DNA from: Caballeronia sordidicola
Lineage (GTDB): Bacteria; Pseudomonadota; Gammaproteobacteria; Burkholderiales; Burkholderiaceae
Length of the DNA: 64,000 bases
Assembly: GCF_001544455.2 (NCBI RefSeq)
Contig: NZ_FCOC02000003.1
Location: 124,001 to 188,000, forward strand
Reading direction: 5' to 3'
Below the pieces are notes generated by a model that searched no databases, was not told the origin of the DNA, and saw only the letters and a list, made by a program, of their open reading frames with translations. The position numbers were made by a program, and so were the translations under genes. Numbering within the stretch: position 1 is the stretch's first letter; every line of letters begins with the position of its first letter. Positions 55,617 through 63,822 of this stretch are shown here, in pieces.

Positions 55617-55970
55617 ATGAAACATGTATCGAAGAAAATCCTGATATCGGCGATTGTCCTTGGTTTGTCGGGCGGCGTGTATGCGCAGGCGGGCGGCGGT
55701 GCGGGAGCGGGCGGTGGAGGCGGAGCCGGTGGCGGCGGCGCTGCGGGAGGCGCTGGCGGCAATGGCGCGGGCGTGGGCGGAGGCGGCGGCATGAGCGGCT
55801 CCAACGGCGCTGGCATGAGCGCCGCGCCCGGCTCGACGGCGACGGGCGGCGGCATGGGCACGGGAACGGGCTCAACGCCGAACATGAAGAGCAACGGTTC
55901 GAGCACGAACAACAACTCGAACGCGGCGGCGCCTAATGGAACCGGCGGCGCTATGTCGAAACCGCAGTAA
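55617..55970 (+). CDS. Glycine-rich secreted protein, 117 aa
   Basis: A signal peptide (MKHVSKKILISAIVLGLSGG, VYAQ) is followed by a low-complexity mature part dominated by glycine, alanine, serine and asparagine (for example GAGGGGGAGGGGAAGGAGG). Start ATG 55617 has CAGGAG at good spacing; the frame extends to 55575 without one. There is no enzymatic motif. Such proteins are candidates for cell-surface or matrix material, but I recognise no family. A T-rich hairpin follows at 56006. Confidence 0.6.
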   Translation: MKHVSKKILISAIVLGLSGGVYAQAGGGAGAGGGGGAGGGGAAGGAGGNGAGVGGGGGMSGSNGAGMSAAPGSTATGGGMGTGTGSTPNMKSNGSSTNNNSNAAAPNGTGGAMSKPQ

Positions 55971-56005
55971 TGCGGAGGGTGGGCCTGCGAAACGAGGCTT
56001 GAAGC

Positions 56006-56044
56006 AGCCGGTTGCATCGATGGATGCTGCCGGCTATTTTTTTG
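56006..56044 (+). terminator. Intrinsic terminator after the glycine-rich protein
   Basis: AGCCGG (56006-56011) pairs with CCGGCT (56030-56035), with further inner pairing (CATC/GATG), then a T run of seven interrupted by one A. It lies 36 bases after the stop and before the next gene. Confidence 0.75.
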
Positions 56045-56306
56045 TTCGCGGCAATCAGGAGGAAGTTGAAGCGTTTGGCCAAAGCCGCGAAGACCGAATC
56101 CGATGCGCTCGCCTACGCACGTCCTTCTTATTTCCGGCACATAATGCACCGCACACGAGCGCCTTGCCCTGCACGGCGAGCCGTCCGGCCAACCTTGCGT
56201 GGACCGCGATCCGCGTAGCCAGCTGGCCTTTGTGCCCGAAGCGCGGCCCGCGGCCCGTGTGCCGTCCGCTGCTTACCATTGCCACCCCGATTGGAGACCT
56301 TACGCC

Positions 56307-58472
56307 TTGCATTCGTCGGATTCCGCGGCCCTTGATTTGCCTCTGCCCTTGCGCAATTTCGCCGGAACGCGGCGGATCTTGCTGATGGTGCTAGCTGCAT
56401 CGATTATGTTTCCGGTCGCATTTCTACTTGGCTACGGTTATTACGATTACCAGCGCCGCATGTCTGACGCGAACGATATTGCCGATCGCATCACACGCGT
56501 AGCGGACGAGCACGCGAGCAAGGTCCTCGACCTGAACCGCCAGATGTCGATGCGCGTGGTCGATCTGCTCGGCAACAGCGACGACGCCCGAATTCGCGCG
56601 AATCAAAAACCTATTCACGAACGCCTGAGCGAGATCGGCGAATCTTTCGCCCATGTCGCCGGCATCGCGGTGTTCGGCTCCACGGGCGACATGCTCGCAA
56701 GCAATCGCTTCTACCCGGTTCCAGCGGTTTCGGTCGCGACGCGCGAGGACTTCCTCGCCGGGCAAGCCATGCGTCCGGAGCCGTATTTTTCGCTGCCGTT
56801 GATCGGCAAGGTCGCCAAAAGCGATGTCTTCACGACCAGCGTCGGCCGCAGCGCGAGTGACGGGCACTTTCTCGGCCTGGTCTCGATCGCGCTCAAACGC
56901 GACTACTTCGCAAGCTTCTACAGCGATTTATCGAACGGCGATCCGGGCGTGACCGTGGGCCTTTACCGGCGCGACGGCGGCATTCTCGTGCGCGAACCGC
57001 CGGCCCCAGCGAGGATATCTCATGCTCGAAACTCCGAGTTCACATCCGCCATGCGCAGCAACGAACTGTTCGGCCGCGTGCGGGTGCATTCGAGCGTGGA
57101 TGGCGTGGAACGCATTCTGGCGTTTCGCCGCGTGAGCGATTACCCGCTTTACGTGGCAAGCGGTTTTCCGACCGCCGTTATCTTTGCGAATTGGTGGAGG
57201 CATTTTGCGTTGATCATGGCGATCACGGCCGTGCCGTGCATTGCGGTGTGGCTGCTGGTGCTGTTTTCGCTGCGCCAGTTGCGCGCGCAGCAATCCGCCT
57301 GGGAACGCTGGCAGGCGGAAGTCGCTATGCGGCTTTCGGCAGAGGCGTCGAGCCGCCAACTGCGGCGCATGGGCGCGCTCGGCAACCTGGTTGCAAACGT
57401 GGCGCACGACTTCAATAACCTGCTGATGGTGGTATCGGCGAATATGGAGCTTGCGCGGCGCAAGAATTTCAACGGGCTTGAAAGAGAAGTGCTGGCGGTG
57501 GAGCGCGCGACCACCGGCGCCGAAGCCCTTGCCCGGCGCTTGCTCAGCGTCGCGCGCAAGCAGCCGCTCAAGCAGGAACCCATCGATTTCACGACGTGGC
57601 TGCCTGCTGTTGCCGGACTGATTGAAACTGCGGTGGGCGAGAAGATTCAGGTCAAGGTGCAGGTCTCGCCCGACATGTGGTGGGTGCGGGCCGACACCAC
57701 GGAACTCGAGTTTGCGATCATCAACATTGCCGTCAATGCCCGCGATGCCATGCCGCATGGCGGCCGTTTTGCGATTCGCTGCCAGAACGTGCGTGTCACC
57801 GCCGATAACGTCCTTGCCGATGGCGAATATGCGCTCCTGGCGTTCACCGACAGCGGCGAGGGCATGAACGAAGTCACCGCGCGCCGCGCGTTCGAACCGC
57901 TTTTTACGACCAAGCTGAGCGGGGCGGGCACGGGTCTCGGGCTGGCGCAAGTGCTGGCGGCTTGCGAACAGGCCGGCGGGACCGCGCGGCTCGACAGCGT
58001 GCCCGGGCGGGGTACGACCGTGCGGCTGTATTTGCCGCGCTGGCACAGCGCACGGCCAATGCCGCCGGATGCCGCTGAAACCGGCAACGCAGGCCCGGCG
58101 CACGGTATGCCTGCCGAGGCGCAAAGCCCGGGTTCCATCCTGCTGGTCGAGGACAACGAGGAGGTTGCCGCGGGCGTCGCGGCAGTGCTCGCCACGTTTG
58201 GCTGCGACGTCCGCCACGAACTCACCGCCGACAAAGCCTTCGACGTGCTCAACGAAGGCGGGCGCTTCGACCTGGTGTTATCGGATATACAGATGCCTGG
58301 GCGGCTCAACGGTATCGACCTGGCGGAAAAGGTGCGCGGCACGTGGCCCGCGCAGCGGATCGTGCTGATGACCGGTTACGCCGATGAATTCGAGCGTGCG
58401 CGGCATACGGGCGTGACCATTCTCGCCAAGCCGTTCAACATCAACGAATTGCGTGAACTGGTTCAAGGGTGA
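56307..58472 (+). CDS. PDC-sensor hybrid histidine kinase with C-terminal receiver, paralogue of 2850-5159
   Basis: A 721-residue kinase with the same layout as the one at 2850: a first helix (about 22-44; LLMVLAASIMFPVAFLLGYG), a periplasmic PDC-like sensor, a second helix (about 300-322), phosphoacceptor His367 in VAHDFNNLLMVVS, an ATPase with GAGTGLGLAQ and a receiver with LSDIQMPGRLNG. I start it at the TTG at 56307 because GGAGA precedes it; a GTG at 56199 adds 36 residues with no signal. Both paralogues end in the receiver and lack an output domain. Confidence 0.85.
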   Translation: MHSSDSAALDLPLPLRNFAGTRRILLMVLAASIMFPVAFLLGYGYYDYQRRMSDANDIADRITRVADEHASKVLDLNRQMSMRVVDLLGNSDDARIRANQKPIHERLSEIGESFAHVAGIAVFGSTGDMLASNRFYPVPAVSVATREDFLAGQAMRPEPYFSLPLIGKVAKSDVFTTSVGRSASDGHFLGLVSIALKRDYFASFYSDLSNGDPGVTVGLYRRDGGILVREPPAPARISHARNSEFTSAMRSNELFGRVRVHSSVDGVERILAFRRVSDYPLYVASGFPTAVIFANWWRHFALIMAITAVPCIAVWLLVLFSLRQLRAQQSAWERWQAEVAMRLSAEASSRQLRRMGALGNLVANVAHDFNNLLMVVSANMELARRKNFNGLEREVLAVERATTGAEALARRLLSVARKQPLKQEPIDFTTWLPAVAGLIETAVGEKIQVKVQVSPDMWWVRADTTELEFAIINIAVNARDAMPHGGRFAIRCQNVRVTADNVLADGEYALLAFTDSGEGMNEVTARRAFEPLFTTKLSGAGTGLGLAQVLAACEQAGGTARLDSVPGRGTTVRLYLPRWHSARPMPPDAAETGNAGPAHGMPAEAQSPGSILLVEDNEEVAAGVAAVLATFGCDVRHELTADKAFDVLNEGGRFDLVLSDIQMPGRLNGIDLAEKVRGTWPAQRIVLMTGYADEFERARHTGVTILAKPFNINELRELVQG

Positions 58473-58490
58473 CTGAAGCAGCTTTGCGCG

Positions 58491-59099
58491 TCAGCGTGGC
58501 GGAGATGCCGAGAAAAATTCGCTGGGCTCGAATTGCGTCGAGAATTTCTGGACCTGAAGGCTGACTTTCTCGGCGTACGCTTTCGATCCGCCGTAGCTTT
58601 TCAGCGCCGCGCCCACGTCGCCACGTGCGGATTGCACGTAACCGTGAAGAATCGCGGAGCCGGCTTCTATGTTGGCATCGGCTTCGGTCAGGTCGATATT
58701 GCGCACCAGTTTCTTGTGCGCCGACGGCACGACCTGCATCAGTCCGGTTGCGCCGTTTGCGCCGCGGGCGTTTTCCTTGAAACGGGATTCGATCGAGATG
58801 ATCGCGAGCAGCAGCGCCGGAGGAAGGGAGTATTTCGATGCCGCCGACATGACCGCCGCCGAGATCTGCTCGGCCTTCGCGCGTGCAACACCGAATTTCT
58901 GCGAGATCAGGCGTGACACCTGATGCCTCGCCTGAAGGTCGGCTTCGGCTTCGCTTGCGGAGAGATTTTCAACGGCGGCGGGGGCCGTAGCAGCCATTTC
59001 GGTGGCGCGCTCCTGAGCCGCGGCGCCTTGCATCGCGCCTAGCGACAGACCGAACGTCAGCGTCAGCAAGAAGAGTAGTCGGCTCATGAATGGGGCCAT
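58491..59099 (-). CDS. SLT-type lytic transglycosylase
   Basis: A periplasmic murein lytic transglycosylase. From ATG 59099 it is 202 residues: a signal sequence (FMSRLLFLLTLTFGLSLGAM) and an SLT domain with the catalytic glutamate in LLAIISIESRFKENARGANG, then GLMQVVPSAHKKLVR. It cleaves peptidoglycan glycan strands to give 1,6-anhydro ends. The start is uncertain (59147, 59099 and 59087 are all in frame, none with a strong ribosome-binding site). It lies 100 bases after the diguanylate cyclase gene on the same strand. Confidence 0.85.
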   Translation of the reverse strand: MAPFMSRLLFLLTLTFGLSLGAMQGAAAQERATEMAATAPAAVENLSASEAEADLQARHQVSRLISQKFGVARAKAEQISAAVMSAASKYSLPPALLLAIISIESRFKENARGANGATGLMQVVPSAHKKLVRNIDLTEADANIEAGSAILHGYVQSARGDVGAALKSYGGSKAYAEKVSLQVQKFSTQFEPSEFFSASPPR

Positions 59100-59199
59100 C
59101 GAAGAGAAGGTCGCATTATACCGATGGAAAAAATCCTTGCAAATCATGCGCTTGGTTGAAATGGCCCATTACGCTGATGAACCGGATCGCTAGCCTGGC

Positions 59200-60765
59200 T
59201 CAGGACTGCGTGACTTCGATGTCCTGCAGCGCCATGGGACGCACGCAGTCGCGGCCCGCAGCCTTGGCTTCGTAGAGTTGCTGGTCGGCGGCGCTCAATA
59301 GCCCATATGCACCGCCCAGGCCCGGTGGCGCGGCGCTGGCGCAGCCAATACTGACCGTCAGGCGCCCGATCAGGCTGCCCCGGTGGGCGATCGAACGGGT
59401 CTTGATGCCGGCTCGGATGGTCTCGGCAATATGAAGCGCGCCATCCATCCGGGTATCGGGAAGGAGGACGACGAATTCCTCGCCGCCATAGCGCGCCGGA
59501 ATGTCGCCGGGACGCCGCACCGCCAGCGCGATGCATTCCGCGACCGCCGCCAGCGCGTCGTCGCCGAGTGCGTGGCCGTAGTTGTCGTTGTAGGCCTTGA
59601 AGTAATCCACGTCGATAAACAAGACCGACACCGCCGCGTTGCTGCGCCGAGCGCGCCGCCATTCCTCGTCCATGCGTTCGTCGAAGGCGCGCCGGTTCGG
59701 CAGGCCGGTCAGCGCGTCGGTGCCCGCGAGCCGTACGAGTTCTTCCTGCGCCCGCGCCCGTTCCCGAAGCGAAAGCGCCAAAAGCCACGACAACGCGATG
59801 AAACTCAGTCCGAACAGCAGCGTCAGCACGCCAACGACCGTGCTGCGCGCGCGCCACGTGGCCAGCACGTCGTCCTGCGCAGGCGCCACGCCCACAATGA
59901 ACGGCGTACCCGTCACGCGCGCGAAGGTGTAGATGCGCACCACGCCGTCGACCGGCGATTTGGCCACATACGAACCCGAGCTCGCGCTCGTCATGCGCCC
60001 GAACGTGGCGGAACCGGCGACGTTGCGGTTGATATCGTCGTCCACGAAGGGTTTGCGCACGACCATTGCGCCATCGTTCTGGACGATGAAGATCGATCCT
60101 TGCGGGCCGACGTCGACCTTGTTCACGAGCGAGCGGAAATACGCGACGTTCACGGTCAGCAGCGCAATGCCGCCAAACGAGCCGTCGGACATGTCGATGC
60201 GCCGGCTCATGCCGATCGCCATGCCGTGCGCATACGTCAGGTAAGGATGGGAGAAAAACAATCCAACCGATGGGTTGTGCTGGTGCGCGCGGAAGTATTC
60301 GCGCTCGGCGAAGGTTTCCGGTGGCGCCGCCGCGTTGTTGCCTTTCACGATCACCCGCCCGTTCGCGTCGATGACGTAGCCGCCGCCTATGTAGGCCGCC
60401 GTGGTCGCGCGGTCGAAAAGGATCCTGCGCCGCAGATCGGGCGCCAGCGCCATGACGGAGGGGTCGCGCGCGCCGTCGACTATCGCGCGCAGTGAGAGAT
60501 CATAGATTTCGACATTCCGGGCAATATCGCCCCCAATGATTGACACCAGATTCTCCGATGTCTCGCGCGCGTGGCTGAGCGCCTCTTCGCGGCCCTGATA
60601 CAGCGTCGCAATGGACAAGCTGGCCATCAGTACAGCGACCGCGGTGCCGGCAAGACCCGCCAGGAGCGGATAGCGCGACAGCGAGGTTGCCATGCCAAGC
60701 GCTGTCCATCTGTATCGGCCACGGCGCTTTCGCACGCTTGAACCAGGCGACAGGCGGTTTCTCAT
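59200..60765 (-). CDS. Membrane diguanylate cyclase with intact I-site
   Basis: A 521-residue protein that makes cyclic di-GMP. It has an N-terminal helix near 30-50, a periplasmic Cache-like sensor (about 60-300), a second helix near 310-330 and a GGDEF domain at about 355-510. The active-site motif is GGEEF (427-431) and the inhibitory I-site RxxD is RPGD (418-421), five residues upstream as in feedback-inhibited enzymes, so it should be active. Start 60765 has AAGG. It is upstream of the lytic transglycosylase on the same strand; both may respond to cell-surface changes. Confidence 0.9.
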   Translation of the reverse strand: MRNRLSPGSSVRKRRGRYRWTALGMATSLSRYPLLAGLAGTAVAVLMASLSIATLYQGREEALSHARETSENLVSIIGGDIARNVEIYDLSLRAIVDGARDPSVMALAPDLRRRILFDRATTAAYIGGGYVIDANGRVIVKGNNAAAPPETFAEREYFRAHQHNPSVGLFFSHPYLTYAHGMAIGMSRRIDMSDGSFGGIALLTVNVAYFRSLVNKVDVGPQGSIFIVQNDGAMVVRKPFVDDDINRNVAGSATFGRMTSASSGSYVAKSPVDGVVRIYTFARVTGTPFIVGVAPAQDDVLATWRARSTVVGVLTLLFGLSFIALSWLLALSLRERARAQEELVRLAGTDALTGLPNRRAFDERMDEEWRRARRSNAAVSVLFIDVDYFKAYNDNYGHALGDDALAAVAECIALAVRRPGDIPARYGGEEFVVLLPDTRMDGALHIAETIRAGIKTRSIAHRGSLIGRLTVSIGCASAAPPGLGGAYGLLSAADQQLYEAKAAGRDCVRPMALQDIEVTQS

Positions 60766-61041
60766 GGCGAACGCCTTGACGGTCGCGCAAGGATTTTTCC
60801 GCTGCGTTGTGACATGGGCGACCGGGAGGCATCGGGCGGCGGCATGGAAATCTGATTTGGCATCGCGCGGCAGTGTTGGGTCAAGGCGCCAATCTGGTGT
60901 GCTGCCCGCATTGTATCGGCCTGAAGCTTACGAATTGCCCAGTCGATCAATAAGGCGAGTCCCATCGGCTGGGTGCGAGAAAACGTGCCCGAAAAGCTCA
61001 TCCAAGATTACAAAATCATTTCTAACGTGGTAGCCTTTGCC

Positions 61042-61151
61042 GGTCTTTGGGGAGTAGCCGGCTTCCAGTCATTGGAAGCGCTCATGTCAACACGCTTGGT
61101 TCAATCGAACCATGGCATGAGCAACCAGTCCGAATTCTGGTTGGCAAGACC
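61042..61151 (+). ncRNA. yybP-ykoY manganese riboswitch
   Basis: The aptamer is recognised by its conserved blocks: GGTCTTTGGGGAGTAGCC at 61042-61059 (with GGGGAGTAGCC), GTCAACACGCTTGG at about 61086-61099, and the closing GGCAAGACC at 61143-61151, whose AAGACC pairs with GGTCTT at 61042 to form P1. This class binds Mn2+ and turns on manganese efflux genes. It lies directly upstream of mntP, the standard partner. The hairpin at 61163-61210 is the likely expression platform. Confidence 0.88.
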
Positions 61152-61162
61152 ATCGATGCAAC

Positions 61163-61210
61163 GCCGGGACCGGTCGGGCTCGGCGCAGCATCGCATGTTC
61201 CTGTCCCGGC
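61163..61210 (+). promoter_or_regulatory. Putative expression-platform hairpin of the mntP riboswitch
   Basis: GCCGGGAC (61163-61170) pairs exactly with GTCCCGGC (61203-61210) just upstream of the mntP start at 61231. No T run follows and the element is close to the start codon, so control of translation initiation or of an early transcription step is possible. Which one cannot be decided by reading. Confidence 0.5.
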
Positions 61211-61230
61211 CAGAATGATTATCTTCCCTC

Positions 61231-61800
61231 ATGAATATCGCTTCCACTCTCCTGCTCGCCTTCGCCATGTCGACGGACGCCTTCGCCGCCGCCGTGGGCA
61301 AGGGCGCAACGCTGCAGCGTCCGCGCATGCGCGAGGCGCTGCGCACGGGCCTCATCTTCGGCGTCATTGAAGCGATCACGCCGCTCGTTGGCTGGGCGCT
61401 TGGCAAGGCTGCCGCGCCTTATGTCACTTCGTGGGACCACTGGATTGCCTTCGGCCTGCTGCTCGTGCTCGGACTTCGCATGATCCGCTCGGGATTCAGC
61501 TCGCCCACGCCGGAGGCCGAGAAGCCCGTGCGCCACAGTTTCTGGCTGCTGGCCGCGACAGGCTTGGCGACCAGTATCGACGCCATGGCGGTGGGCGCGG
61601 GGCTGGCTTTTATCGATGTAAATATTTTTTCGACTGCCGCGACCATTGGACTAGCGACACTGATCATGGTGACCATTGGCGTGATGGTGGGACGCTTTCT
61701 GGGCCGCGCGGTCGGACAGCGCGCGGAAGTGGCGGGCGGTCTGATCCTGGTTGCGATCGGCTCGGTGATTCTGGCCGAGCATCTGGGGTATATGGTTTGA
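61231..61800 (+). CDS. mntP: Manganese efflux pump MntP
   Basis: A 189-residue inner-membrane Mn2+ exporter with six hydrophobic helices. The two repeats carry the conserved aspartates [14 protein letters not shown] (about 12-25) and [15 protein letters not shown] (about 111-125). Length matches MntP. A yybP-ykoY manganese riboswitch in the leader explains its regulation and supports the identity. It is monocistronic; no clear terminator was seen after the stop. Confidence 0.96.
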   Translation: MNIASTLLLAFAMSTDAFAAAVGKGATLQRPRMREALRTGLIFGVIEAITPLVGWALGKAAAPYVTSWDHWIAFGLLLVLGLRMIRSGFSSPTPEAEKPVRHSFWLLAATGLATSIDAMAVGAGLAFIDVNIFSTAATIGLATLIMVTIGVMVGRFLGRAVGQRAEVAGGLILVAIGSVILAEHLGYMV

Positions 61801-62013
61801 TGCTTATGAGCGGTGCGCGCGCTTCGAGCGCAGCCTCGGGCGCCAGCCATTTGTGATGATGGCCTTGTCGAATTTGATAAGGGTTCCGAAGTTTTACCGG
61901 TCGATGTGGAAATCGAGAGGTTGCGGTACTCCGTCAAGAAGCGCGTGGCGGGCGTGTTATTTGCATGCCTGGATCACGGCGTCCGCCGCGCCGGCACATG
62001 GAGGCCTGCAATC

Positions 62014-62547
62014 ATGCCGCAGTTGCGAAGAGGATTTTATCGTGTAGCACTGTGTGTCATTTCCGTGGCTGTGTTCTCGCAGGCAGCGGTGGCGCAGCGG
62101 TCTATCGCGGTGATGGATTGCACGCTGATCGACGACAACGCGTCCTATAACGACGCCGATACCAACCGCACGCAGCAAGCGCGCCTGGAACTCGTCAGCA
62201 AGGACTTGCGCACGCAGTTGAGCGAGCGCCAGCTTTTTCGCGTAGCCAATAACGCCGCGGCAAGCGCCATGATCGCCCAGTTTGCGCGCGGGCAGGACTT
62301 GAACGCATGCAATGGCTGCGAACTGCAGATAGGACGCACGCTTAACGTGGAGCGCGTCGGCGTGTGCTGGGTGCAGAAAGTCAGCAACCTGATCATCAAT
62401 ATCAATCTGCGCGTGGAAGACGTGGCAACCGGCCACGCGCTATTCCAGCGCTCTGTCGATATACGCGGCAATACGGATTTGTCGTGGAGCCGCGGCATGA
62501 AGGGACTGGTCGATCGTCTCGCTGAAGACGCGGAAGCAGTCCGATAA
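62014..62547 (+). CDS. Exported DUF2380/DUF3280-type protein
   Basis: A 177-residue exported protein with a signal peptide (GFYRVALCVISVAVFSQAAV, AQR) and a domain of the DUF2380/DUF3280 kind (RSIAVMDCTLIDDNA, CNGCELQIGRTLNVERVGVC, ATGHALFQRSVDIRGNTDLS). It has four cysteines in the mature region, including CNGC. The start at 62014 has GGAGG; the frame continues upstream to 61813 only as noncoding. The family is unassigned in function, but it often neighbours PQQ-dependent alcohol oxidation genes, in line with the beta-propeller gene 146 bases downstream. Confidence 0.72.
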   Translation: MPQLRRGFYRVALCVISVAVFSQAAVAQRSIAVMDCTLIDDNASYNDADTNRTQQARLELVSKDLRTQLSERQLFRVANNAAASAMIAQFARGQDLNACNGCELQIGRTLNVERVGVCWVQKVSNLIININLRVEDVATGHALFQRSVDIRGNTDLSWSRGMKGLVDRLAEDAEAVR

Positions 62548-62693
62548 ACCGCTTTCGGGAAATTCTCCCGCCTCCATCCATTGTCAAGCGGCCGCGCGAT
62601 GGGCTAAGTTGACCATGTCGCCAATGGCATTGCGAATGCGGGCGCGCAGTGCCGGGTCAGGCGGCGAACCAATAAAAACAAGCGGAGACGATC

Positions 62694-63773
62694 ATGCAAT
62701 TGAAGAAAGCAGCGGCGTATCTGGCGCTTGCATCGGTGACAACGTTGAGCGCGGGGTTCGCGCTGGCTGCGGCGCCGGTCGCTTATGTGACGAGCGAGAC
62801 CATGGGCGTGGGGGTTATTGACCTGGACCAGATGACGCTCGCCAGAACCTTCGCCGTGGGCGACGATGGCCCGCGCGGCCTGAGCCTCACCGACGACGGC
62901 AAGCACCTGCTGGTCGCCAACAAGAAGACGGCCGATCTTTCCGAAATCGATACCGCGACCGGCAAGGTCGTGCGCCGCGCGAAGATTGGCCAGAATCCGG
63001 AGTTCGTGCGGGTGTATCGCGGGTATGCATATGTGACGTACGAACCCGGCGAGGACGGCGGGCCGCCGCAGGCGGCGGGTGCATCGGGCGGCGGCAAGGT
63101 TGAAAATAAGGACGCAAGCAAGGACGATGACGACGCAAACAGCCCGCCCGCCGAGATCGCGATTGTCGACTTGAAGACGCTGCGGGTCGTACGTTCGGTG
63201 AAGAGCGGCCATGAAACGGAAGGCGTCGAATTTTCCGCCGACGGCAAGGAGTTGCTGGTCACCAATGAGGGTGACGACACGGTGTCGGTCTATCACGTGG
63301 GCACGGGCAAGCCGCTGCGCAGCATCAAGCTCGATCATGGCTCGCGGCCGCGCGGCATCAAGCGTTCGCCGGACGGCCGGCAGTATGTGGTGACGCTTGA
63401 AAACACCAACAAGTTCGTGGTGCTCGACGCGCATAGCCTCCAGCCGGTCAAGACCGTCGATACAAAAATGGGCCCTTACGGCGTCGCGTTCGATCCATCG
63501 GGCAAGCGGTTACTGGTGGCGGCGGCGCGCGGCAAGACGCTTCAGGTGTTCGATTCCGGCACTTACGGCCACATCAGCGATATCCCCGTTGGCCAGCGCT
63601 GCTGGCACTTCAGCTTCACACCGGACGGGTCGAAGGTCCTGCTTGCATGCGGTCGTTCGAATGCGGTGTACGTGCTGGATGCCACCAGCTATCAGACCGT
63701 CAAACAGATCGAAGGATTGTCGTTGCCCTGGGGCATCGTCACGTATCCGCGCAGCGCGGGATCGATTGAATAA
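62694..63773 (+). CDS. PQQ-associated YVTN beta-propeller protein
   Basis: A 359-residue exported beta-propeller with signal peptide (MQLKKAAAYLALASVTTLSA, GFALA) and repeated blades (for example SLTDDGKHLLVANKKTADLS, EFSADGKELLVTNEGDDTVS, FTPDGSKVLLACGRSNAVYV). It matches the beta-propeller subfamily found in PQQ-dependent catabolism loci. Residues about 117-152 are an insertion rich in glycine and aspartate (KDASKDDDDAN) that breaks the blade pattern. ATG 62694 has CGGAG upstream. It probably acts in the periplasm; its molecular role is not established. Confidence 0.82.
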   Translation: MQLKKAAAYLALASVTTLSAGFALAAAPVAYVTSETMGVGVIDLDQMTLARTFAVGDDGPRGLSLTDDGKHLLVANKKTADLSEIDTATGKVVRRAKIGQNPEFVRVYRGYAYVTYEPGEDGGPPQAAGASGGGKVENKDASKDDDDANSPPAEIAIVDLKTLRVVRSVKSGHETEGVEFSADGKELLVTNEGDDTVSVYHVGTGKPLRSIKLDHGSRPRGIKRSPDGRQYVVTLENTNKFVVLDAHSLQPVKTVDTKMGPYGVAFDPSGKRLLVAAARGKTLQVFDSGTYGHISDIPVGQRCWHFSFTPDGSKVLLACGRSNAVYVLDATSYQTVKQIEGLSLPWGIVTYPRSAGSIE

Positions 63774-63783
63774 CGCGGGCGCA

Positions 63784-63810
63784 AGCGGGTTCTTTTCAAA
63801 AGAACCCGCT
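63784..63810. terminator. Perfect palindrome between convergent genes, probable terminator
   Basis: AGCGGGTTCTTTT (63784-63796) and AAAAGAACCCGCT (63798-63810) form an exact 13-bp inverted repeat separated by one base, placed between the beta-propeller stop and the end of the convergent TonB receptor. Internal T and A runs can serve both strands, although the outer flanks lack a T tract. Confidence 0.55.
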
Positions 63811-63822
63811 CTCTCTCAAGGC

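Larger units (their letters stand above)
60766..61230. other. Divergent leader region of the cyclase and mntP genes
   Basis: The gap between the divergent diguanylate cyclase gene and mntP contains no supported gene. Its right half is the mntP leader, with the riboswitch at 61042-61151 and the hairpin at 61163-61210. In the left half (60766-61030) I see no strong repeat or RNA. Confidence 0.45.
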
